Below are positions 33,299-39,146 of a stretch of DNA of 39,146 bases, piece after piece. Source of the DNA: UBA2177 sp964452735 (GTDB lineage Bacteria; Patescibacteriota; Dojkabacteria; SC72); the NCBI GenBank assembly GCA_964452735.1, contig CAYVNA010000009.1, positions 1-39,146 on the forward strand, given 5' to 3'. Under the pieces are notes generated by a model, which saw only the letters and a program-made list of their open reading frames with translations, had not been told where the DNA came from and made no database searches. The position numbers and the translations under genes were made by a program. How positions within the stretch are numbered: position 1 is the stretch's first letter; each line of letters begins with the position of its first letter.

Positions 33299-33775
33299 AT
33301 GGAACTAAGAGATTTTGAATCACGTGTATGCAATGGTATCCCTGAGGAAGAAATGGAGAAGCTTGAACGTGTTGTTTTAGGACTTTTTAATAACTTTGTT
33401 CGCGAAGAAAGATACAGGATCAAAACTTCCAAAGTATTTGGTCAACCATTATCTGATGAGAACTTAGAACAATATAGAAAAGGTATTGATGAATTAAGAA
33501 AACCTCTTGGTTTTTCAAACATGGGACAATTTAGATCTGCAGAGCCAGAATCTATAGTCCCGGTGGAGAGATACACAGATGAGAATGGTGAACCAGTTGA
33601 GAAGAGATGTCTAAAGACTACCTTCTTACTTCGAAATGCTATCTTTCACCAAGGCTCTGATGGTGAGGTATATACGTGGGGTATCATAGGGGAGAATCAT
33701 CCTTCTGTTTATATTCCTGATGATGGCTCTACAGAGTTTAATAACCTTTGGGAAGCTATGGAGATTATGAAATAA
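33299..33775 (+). CDS. Array paralog 6, acidic protein
   Basis: 158 residues, unknown function. RDFESR starts it; the central motif is SKVFGQPLSDENLEQYRKGI (44-63). DENGEPVEKRCLKTT and the C-terminal IPDDGSTEFNNLWEAMEIMK (139-158) give it the clearest copy of the family C-terminus and mark it as the sister of paralog 5. Soluble and acidic. It starts 32 nt after paralog 5; the gap to paralog 7 is 14 nt. Confidence 0.65.
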   Translation: MELRDFESRVCNGIPEEEMEKLERVVLGLFNNFVREERYRIKTSKVFGQPLSDENLEQYRKGIDELRKPLGFSNMGQFRSAEPESIVPVERYTDENGEPVEKRCLKTTFLLRNAIFHQGSDGEVYTWGIIGENHPSVYIPDDGSTEFNNLWEAMEIMK

Positions 33776-33789
33776 TCTAAGAATATAAT

Positions 33790-34251
33790 ATGGAAAATAC
33801 TGATTTAGAAAATAAATCAACACAGGACTTCATATTTCCTGTTGGAGATGATAAGGAATATCTCAGAATATGTTCTACTCTTGTTGCTCGAGTTGCTGAT
33901 GAGGAAGCATTTGATAACCCCTTAGCACCTGATGGCAGTAATAAAGAAGAATATGAAATTGCCTGTGGAGGAGTAGTTCAGCCTCTAGAGGGTTATGAGA
34001 TAAAAGGTGTTCGATTGGAGTCAGTATATATGGGAGGCGGAAGGGATATTAGAGTATTGTTTTCTTTAAAGGATAGCTCTGGGAAAGTCTCCTATGTAAA
34101 ATTTAATCCTGGTGTAGATGTGTATTGTTTTCTTGTTGATAGATATTTCCCTTCTAGTATTCCTAGTAAAGATGAAAAAACAGCACTTGTTCCTGAGAGA
34201 CAGAGAAGATTTGCGAACTTTGTGAAAGCCTTAGAAACGATCCAGAAATAG
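33790..34251 (+). CDS. Array paralog 7, acidic protein
   Basis: 153 residues, unknown function. It contains NTDLEN at the start, RVADEEAFDNPLAPDG then KEEYEIA and LEGYEIKGV (about 34-74), FLVDRYF, and the C-terminal RRFANFVKALETIQK (139-153). It is the sister of paralog 4. Last member of the array; ruvA starts 36 nt downstream behind its own -10-like TATAAT (34277-34282). Confidence 0.6.
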   Translation: MENTDLENKSTQDFIFPVGDDKEYLRICSTLVARVADEEAFDNPLAPDGSNKEEYEIACGGVVQPLEGYEIKGVRLESVYMGGGRDIRVLFSLKDSSGKVSYVKFNPGVDVYCFLVDRYFPSSIPSKDEKTALVPERQRRFANFVKALETIQK

Positions 34252-34287
34252 AAGGGTAAGATTAGGGATATTGATGTATAATGAACT

Positions 34288-34860
34288 ATGATCTCATATA
34301 TAAAAGGAGAAGTAATTAAAACTGTTCTAGGAAAAGATACCTATGTTGATATATTGACCTCTTGTGGCATTGGATACAGAGTATATATTCCTAGCTCGTA
34401 CTCTATCTCTGAGAAAGAAGTCTCCCTATATACCTATCAACATATTAGAGAGGATGCTCAAACACTGTATGGTTTCAAGTGTGAAGAGGACAAAAACATT
34501 TTTGAGAAATTAATAGGTGTTTCTGGTATTGGTCCTAAGATAGCCCTTACCGTAATATCTACCTATTCCTTAACGGAATTAGATAAAATCATTAATGAAG
34601 GAGATGCAAAGACTCTGAGTAAGGTCTCAGGTTTGGGTTTGAAGGGCGCACAAAAGATCATACTAGATCTTCGAGGAAAAGTTGATCTCAAACAGAAAGA
34701 GGAAGAGAAAGTGATAATAAGGGAATTGAGAGACGCATTAAAGGCATTAGGCTTCAATGGAGAGCTATTAAAAGAGAAATTGGATAGCGGGGAGAAAATA
34801 TTACAAAAGAAAGGTGATGTGGAGATAGAAGAGCTAATTAAGATTGTTTTAAGTGAATAA
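34288..34860 (+). CDS. ruvA: Holliday junction branch migration protein RuvA
   Basis: Tetrameric junction-binding subunit that loads RuvB. The 190-residue protein has the N-terminal OB-fold (ISYIKGEVIKT, GIGYRVYIPSS), two helix-hairpin-helix motifs (VSGIGPKIALTVIS and VSGLGLKGAQKIILDLRGK) and a C-terminal RuvB-contact domain after a Glu/Lys linker (ALKALGFNGE). Length is normal. TATAAT ends 5 nt before the ATG. Its stop shares a base with the ruvB start. Confidence 0.96.
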   Translation: MISYIKGEVIKTVLGKDTYVDILTSCGIGYRVYIPSSYSISEKEVSLYTYQHIREDAQTLYGFKCEEDKNIFEKLIGVSGIGPKIALTVISTYSLTELDKIINEGDAKTLSKVSGLGLKGAQKIILDLRGKVDLKQKEEEKVIIRELRDALKALGFNGELLKEKLDSGEKILQKKGDVEIEELIKIVLSE

Positions 34861-35882
34861 TGATAGAGTCAACCTCGTTGTTGAAGGTCCCCAAAAAGAA
34901 GAGTGTTAAAGATTCTGTTGAAAAGAGTCTAGATGTTGAGCAGAGTATTCGACCTAGTAATTTAGATGAAATCATTGGAAGAAAAACAGAGAAAGAAACT
35001 CTCCAGATGATGATTGATTCTGCAAAGAGAAGGAAGGAAGTAATAGATCACATTTTATTCTACGGACCTCCTGGTTTAGGAAAGACTACTTTTGCTATTG
35101 CTATAGCTAAGGAAGTAGGTTCATCCATAAAGATAACATCTGGTCCTGCAATAGAGAGGCAGGGGGATTTAGCTGCGATAGTAACAGGACTAAAGGCTAA
35201 TGATGTACTTTTCATAGATGAAATACATAGGTTATCTAAAAGTGTTGAGGAAATTCTCTATCCTGCAATGGAAGATAGGGTTCTTGATATCATAATGGGG
35301 AAGGGGCCTTCTGCAAAAACAATACGTCTTTCTTTAGAACCCTTTACTCTCATAGGAGCAACAACCCAAATAGGGAAGATTAGTTCTCCCATGAGAGATA
35401 GGTTTGGGCTAATTCAGAGGTTAGACTTTTTTTCTGAAGAAGATCTTGTATCTATACTTGAGAGGGCGAGTAAGCTATGGAATGTCATGGTTGATGAGGA
35501 TGCTCTATCCCTTCTAGCTAGTTGTTCTAGAGGTACTGCAAGAATAGGTTTGAGATTGCTTCGTCGTACAAGGGACTATGCAGATAAGAAGAATTCGAAG
35601 TCGATAACTACAGATATTGTTCTAAAGACGATCAAGCTTCTGGGTGTAGATACTCAAGGCTTAGAGGAGATAGATCGTATTATTCTTAGAACTCTACTTA
35701 ACAATTTTAGTGGGGGACCAATAGGCCTATCAACGCTCGCTGCATCTATATCAGAAGATGAAACTACTTTAGCAGATGTATATGAGCCATATTTGATGAA
35801 ATGTGGATATATCAAGAGAACATCTAGGGGTAGAGTATTAACACAGAAAGGTTTAAAATATTTAGAATCAATAGATGGATAG
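34860..35882 (+). CDS. ruvB: Holliday junction branch migration ATPase RuvB
   Basis: AAA+ motor that drives branch migration with RuvA. The 340-residue protein contains the N-terminal RPSNLDEIIG, Walker A GPPGLGKT (69-76), Walker B region VLFIDEIHRL, sensor-1 TLIGATTQIG, the sensor-2 region CSRGTARIGLRLLRR and the winged-helix C-terminus (TSRGRVLTQKG). Its ATG overlaps the ruvA stop by one base. The next gene starts inside its last 8 bases. Confidence 0.97.
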   Translation: MIESTSLLKVPKKKSVKDSVEKSLDVEQSIRPSNLDEIIGRKTEKETLQMMIDSAKRRKEVIDHILFYGPPGLGKTTFAIAIAKEVGSSIKITSGPAIERQGDLAAIVTGLKANDVLFIDEIHRLSKSVEEILYPAMEDRVLDIIMGKGPSAKTIRLSLEPFTLIGATTQIGKISSPMRDRFGLIQRLDFFSEEDLVSILERASKLWNVMVDEDALSLLASCSRGTARIGLRLLRRTRDYADKKNSKSITTDIVLKTIKLLGVDTQGLEEIDRIILRTLLNNFSGGPIGLSTLAASISEDETTLADVYEPYLMKCGYIKRTSRGRVLTQKGLKYLESIDG

Positions 35883-36696
35883 GGTAGATACAAATATAGA
35901 TGAAGAGAAGAGGGGGAAGTTCATAACGCTAGCTGCTTTCATAGCTTTGGCTATATTTGTATCTAAGATAACTCAATCTCAAACTCAGGTTATCATATGG
36001 AGAGTGTATTTGAATGCAGTTGCATATTTTGTACTAACGATGGTGGGTCTTTTGTGGTCTTTCAATTTCCAGATTAAGAAAAAGTCTTTGATATTTCTTC
36101 TTCAGCCAGCTCTATATGTATTTTCTCAGTCTCTGTTTATAGAGTTTTTCTTCTTCCAAAAGTTCAATAGGATCTATGAAGTTTTCATACTTCTTCTTCT
36201 CATGTTCTTAGCATTTTTGGGTAACTATATATCTTTTCTCATGGCGAATGTTTTAAATGTAGATCTTTTTAAGAAGATTCCCTTAGCTCAAGTAGGGAGA
36301 ACATCCTCATATCTTGTTTCCTTGCTAATGATATATTTCTTCACCTTCAGTTTCTTAGTCACGGGTTTTGATATATATATATTAATTCCTTTGATTTTGA
36401 TTACCTATTTGATAATAATACTCGTGCATTATGTAAATATTGGTTTTGAGGGAGGGGAGTTGGTTAGGAAAACTCTTCTTACATTGTTAATATGTTTTAT
36501 CCTTTTCCTGGGGGTATTCCTTACAGGAGATTCTCATGAGATTGTTGCTGCTATACCTGTTCTTGGTTATTACTTTTCAGTAGGGGGAGTTAGTCAGGAA
36601 GTTGTAGCATATGGTCGAGGTATTCCTGTTTATTTCTATATTTCTATTCTTATCATTCTGTTTCTAATTGGAGTATTTTTAAACATACTTGCTTAG
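35875..36696 (+). CDS. Multipass membrane protein, unknown function
   Basis: 273 residues with about eight hydrophobic segments and a charged N-terminus (MDRVDTNIDEEKRGK). No conserved catalytic motif is visible; one loop contains the polar stretch D-S-H-E and a later VVAYGRGIP. The start overlaps ruvB by 8 bp, so the two are translated from the same message, but a functional link to recombination is not implied. I do not recognise the family. Confidence 0.55.
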   Translation: MDRVDTNIDEEKRGKFITLAAFIALAIFVSKITQSQTQVIIWRVYLNAVAYFVLTMVGLLWSFNFQIKKKSLIFLLQPALYVFSQSLFIEFFFFQKFNRIYEVFILLLLMFLAFLGNYISFLMANVLNVDLFKKIPLAQVGRTSSYLVSLLMIYFFTFSFLVTGFDIYILIPLILITYLIIILVHYVNIGFEGGELVRKTLLTLLICFILFLGVFLTGDSHEIVAAIPVLGYYFSVGGVSQEVVAYGRGIPVYFYISILIILFLIGVFLNILA

Positions 36697-37177
36697 CAAA
36701 TATTCATAGATGTTTCATAGAGAGTAGGGGGAGGGGATCAGAAACCCATAGTATGCAATATCCCATAGTTATCACTGTGGATAAGTATCTGCTAATTCCC
36801 TTCTTCATATTCAAGTGTACATGGTTTATATAATAGAGTGAAATAATAAAAATCTTTCATTTAGATTCTATATGTGCTGTTAGCATGGAGTAGTATCCCC
36901 CTTTGAATAAATGTGTTATGATTTTAAATAATACAACCGAGTATAATCACCCTTATATGCGGTCGCATCTAGGTAGCTTGGAGAGGTATTTGAAAAACGC
37001 TTAATTTATATATATTTATTTATTATTATCAATTCATATGATCTATCCTTCTTTGTTCTGGTATCCTTTCCTCATTCTTTTCTTTCATATATTTTTTCTT
37101 TTTGGCACCAATCCTTTTTCTCAGAAAACTCCCCCTACTCTGGCATTAATTAAATTTTGTATGTGGTATAAATATAT
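36697..37177. other. 481-bp gene-free region
   Basis: No credible open frame or known RNA was recognised. It holds a direct repeat CCCATAGT (36745-36752 and 36762-36769), one perfect DnaA-box 9-mer just after it, a small palindrome TGCG-GT-CGCA (36958-36967), and a roughly 110-bp strongly pyrimidine-rich tract on the plus strand (about 37030-37140). Just upstream of the recombinase start is TGG-TATAAA (37164-37172), an extended -10-like box. It could be a regulatory or recombination-target region; nothing proves either. Confidence 0.5.
36776..36784 (-). promoter_or_regulatory. Single DnaA-box-like 9-mer
   Basis: TGTGGATAA on the plus strand is the complement of the consensus DnaA box TTATCCACA. 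Only one copy was found in this gap, so it does not by itself indicate an origin. Confidence 0.3.
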
Positions 37178-38539
37178 ATGAACAAGTTTCCTAAGCTTGA
37201 GGATCAGGATGACTACCTGATGTATCTTCAGAATAATAACTACAGTATACAAACAATCATAAACTATGCTCGGGATCTTTGTATTTTTGCAACTTTTCTT
37301 CATTTCAGAAATACGGAGTTCAAGAATGTTAGTAAGAAGGATATAAATACATTCAAAGGTTATTTAGTTGCTGGAGAACATCTTAAAGATTTGGATAAAT
37401 TTAGGGTTAAGAGTATGAGAAGTGCTGGTATATCAAGCATAAATGGCAGCGAAGCTCCTAGAAGCTCAAAACAGCCCTTGAAAAATAATAAGGGTGTAGT
37501 TGCGCCTTCGGATGAGACAAAAGATTCTGTTAATGGATCTGGAATGTTTGAGAGTGAATTTCTTTCCAATGTATATGGCAAGGTATATGGTAGTTTGGGT
37601 TCTATTGTTCATAGGGAGAATCGCGGGAATAATGGTTTAGATCCTAGGAGTATAAATCGTATGCTATCTTCTTTAAGATCTTTTCTTAAGTTTAGAATCT
37701 CTTGGGATTTAGATATTCCATTACCTCCAGATGCAGTTGAGTTGATGAAGGCAGATAAGAGGATTAAGAAGGTAGCTTCTTTAGATGATCTTGTTAGTTT
37801 GATTCAATCACCGATGTCTTTTGAGAAGGATGAGAAAGTTGCATTAAGGAATCGTTGTATGTTGGAGATTCTTTTTGCAACAGGTTTGCGTATTTCCGAG
37901 CTTGTTAGTCTTAATTTGGAACAGATTAATGTGGAGGGAAAGATTTTTGTTGTTGGTAAGGGGAAGAAGGAAAGGTCTGTGTTTTTGACACCAAGGAGTT
38001 TAGATTGGTTGAATAAGTATTTGGTAGTTAGGTTGAAGTATGCGTTTTTGGATCGGGAGGATAGTGAGCAACCGATTGAGATGGAGAGTTTCTTTTTAGG
38101 AGATGAGAAACATCGTGAAACATCTGGGGATTCAGAGAAGAAATCTGATTTGAATTTGGAGATATTTGATAGGGGGAATAGGAAGTATATTGAGTTGGTT
38201 GAAACATATAGGAAGAGTGGTCTTTTGAAGAAGTTTGACTCCCCTGCTCTATTTATTCCATTTAGTGGTATTAGGTCAAGGAAACCAAATGCTAGGATAT
38301 CTACAAATTATTTTCAGGAAAGGATAGTTATATATCGTAATAAGTTGGGAATTCAGATCCCTACATCTGCGCATAGTTTAAGGCATGGTTTTGCTACATA
38401 TATGGCAGAGAATGGTGCTAGTCCTGTTGCATTGCAGGTGTTGTTAGGTCATGAAAGTTTAAATACAACTACTCGGTATGTACATGCTAGTGAGAAGTTT
38501 GCTGAGGAGACAGTGAAGAAGAATCATCCGTTGAGGTAA
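37178..38539 (+). CDS. Tyrosine recombinase (XerC/D-like) with two insertions
   Basis: Site-specific recombinase of the phage-integrase/Xer class. The 453-residue length exceeds the usual 300 or so. All catalytic residues are present: Arg238 in TGLRISEL, Lys261 in VGKGKKER, His399 and Arg402 in HSLRHGF, His425 in LLGHESL and the nucleophile Tyr434 in TTRYVHAS. Two stretches without Xer homology enlarge it. One of about 80 residues (74-155, Ser/Asn/Lys-rich) lies inside the SAM-like core-binding domain. The other of about 65 residues (290-355, acidic) lies inside the catalytic domain. It may be the chromosome-dimer resolvase or a mobile-element integrase. Convergent with the next gene, 6 nt apart. 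Confidence 0.88.
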   Translation: MNKFPKLEDQDDYLMYLQNNNYSIQTIINYARDLCIFATFLHFRNTEFKNVSKKDINTFKGYLVAGEHLKDLDKFRVKSMRSAGISSINGSEAPRSSKQPLKNNKGVVAPSDETKDSVNGSGMFESEFLSNVYGKVYGSLGSIVHRENRGNNGLDPRSINRMLSSLRSFLKFRISWDLDIPLPPDAVELMKADKRIKKVASLDDLVSLIQSPMSFEKDEKVALRNRCMLEILFATGLRISELVSLNLEQINVEGKIFVVGKGKKERSVFLTPRSLDWLNKYLVVRLKYAFLDREDSEQPIEMESFFLGDEKHRETSGDSEKKSDLNLEIFDRGNRKYIELVETYRKSGLLKKFDSPALFIPFSGIRSRKPNARISTNYFQERIVIYRNKLGIQIPTSAHSLRHGFATYMAENGASPVALQVLLGHESLNTTTRYVHASEKFAEETVKKNHPLR

Positions 38540-38545
38540 TATCCT

Positions 38546-39146
38546 TTATATTATGTTTCTAACTCGACTGTGTTCTCTTACTAATTCTTTTATCTCCTCC
38601 CTGGTTGGATTAAAAATACCTTCTTTTTGTGCAATTTCAGCTATTACTTTCGGTGCTAGTTTTCTTATTTCATCTACAAGATATACAGAAGCTTCTTGGA
38701 AATCCCTTGTCCTAGGTGTGTTCCCATCAAAACGATTCTTTGCTACATGGTGTTCCTTGAAGCCCAGATCCTCCTCATGAATCTTTATACTTTTAATGTT
38801 GCTCCTTTCTAGGAATTCCTCAACAGCTTGTGTTGGTGTGAGGCTGTTATTGTAATAGACAATATGCTTGGGTCTCTTTTCAGGATTCTGGTTAAAATAT
38901 CCTTCCCAATAGTCCTTGGAAGGAATAGTATTCCTAGCTAATTGTAATTGAGATGAACTAACTCCCTCATATCTTGATCCATTTTTAGGATTGACAGGGG
39001 TATTTTCTGGGAGGAAAACAATGCCTGCATTCAAGGAGATTGTCTCATTATCTGTCCATACAAAAACGTCATTCCATTTATTCTCTATCTTTTCTGGTTT
39101 CTTAGTAATGTCTCCTTCTTTGTAATTTGTTGCGAAGGTATATTGT
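38546..39146 (-). CDS. Unknown protein, 5' end beyond the window
   Basis: The frame stays open from the stop at 38546 to the right edge, giving at least 199 residues; a TTG at 39034 is an internal codon, not a needed start. The visible part is soluble, begins ATNYKEGDITKKPEK (partial) and continues through IVFLPENTPVNPKNGS. It ends in a charged helical segment (EEIKELVREHSRVRN). No signal, membrane span or known motif is seen in this C-terminal portion. Family not recognised. Confidence 0.55.
   Translation of the reverse strand, partial: QYTFATNYKEGDITKKPEKIENKWNDVFVWTDNETISLNAGIVFLPENTPVNPKNGSRYEGVSSSQLQLARNTIPSKDYWEGYFNQNPEKRPKHIVYYNNSLTPTQAVEEFLERSNIKSIKIHEEDLGFKEHHVAKNRFDGNTPRTRDFQEASVYLVDEIRKLAPKVIAEIAQKEGIFNPTREEIKELVREHSRVRNII

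Noticed and set aside
36697..37177. Replication origin (oriC)
   Set aside because: Only one perfect DnaA box, no cluster of boxes, and no dnaA or dnaN nearby.
36820..37180. dif site for the adjacent Xer-type recombinase
   Set aside because: AT-rich stretches were compared with known 28-bp dif consensus arms; none matched both arms convincingly.
39034..39034. TTG at 39034 as the start of the last minus-strand gene
   Set aside because: The frame stays open and protein-like through the right edge of the window, so the true start lies beyond it.
1..39146. CRISPR arrays
   Set aside because: No regularly spaced direct repeats with unique spacers were seen; the only repeat structures are the 22666-22843 element and short direct repeats.
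1..39146. Alternative genetic code with UGA as glycine, known in some CPR lineages
   Set aside because: TGA terminates genes at natural ends (for example 13922-13924 and 26838-26840), and conserved proteins contain no in-frame TGA.

Overview
The window is a low-GC (roughly 35-40 % by eye), very compact bacterial chromosome segment. UGA is used as an ordinary stop, so the standard bacterial code applies. The best fit is a Patescibacteria/CPR bacterium, with Dojkabacteria (WS6) as a tentative guess. The reasons are: an archaeal-type AMP phosphorylase next to ribose-1,5-bisphosphate isomerase; chromosomal type IV secretion-like ATPase and degenerate LCP/LytR_C genes; many small membrane proteins of unknown function; very short intergenic gaps; and almost no Shine-Dalgarno sequences. 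No rRNA or other marker in the window settles the lineage.

Layout. 1-4163: membrane glycosyltransferase, a secreted protein of unknown function, and the CCA-adding enzyme. 4228-8115: beta-CASP RNA-processing nuclease, R15P isomerase and AMP phosphorylase, which together form the first two steps of the AMP salvage route towards RuBisCO (RuBisCO itself is not here). 8098-9921 (minus): membrane-anchored extracytoplasmic transglutaminase-like protein. 9991-12484: YchF, then the rpsF-ssb-rpsR operon, closed by a clear rho-independent terminator. 12569-14946: two coupled genes of unknown function, the first resembling MutL/actin-fold proteins. 14993-17391: two membrane-anchored PDZ proteases (CtpA-like, HtrA-like). 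17374-19614 (minus): rpmE-prfA-prmC translation operon. 19692-22644: membrane protein, CsoR-like repressor without metal ligands, degenerate metallo-beta-lactamase fold protein, and DnaB. 22666-22980: a MITE/REP-like element, a terminator and tRNA-Leu(CAA). 23007-29337: zinc-ribbon membrane protein, multipass membrane protein, RluA-type pseudouridine synthase, LytR_C protein and a VirD4/TraD-like ATPase. 29364-36696: the yebC-ruvC-ruvA-ruvB recombination cluster plus a membrane protein. 37178-38539: a tyrosine recombinase with two large insertions. 38546-39146: the 3' part of a minus-strand gene that runs off the window.

The most striking feature is inside the Holliday-junction cluster. Seven tandem, diverged genes for small acidic soluble proteins (30661-34251) sit between ruvC and ruvA, headed by a near-consensus sigma70-type promoter (TTGACA, 17 bp, TATGAT). 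They share a central F-x-x-P...Y motif, and most share a C-terminal F-x-N-L-W-(E/D)-A-(L/I/M) motif. They look like repeated duplication of one uncharacterised family. Other points of note are promoters that place transcription starts at or within a few bases of the start codon (leaderless mRNAs), a frameshift splitting yebC, and a 178-bp inverted-repeat element next to the tRNA.
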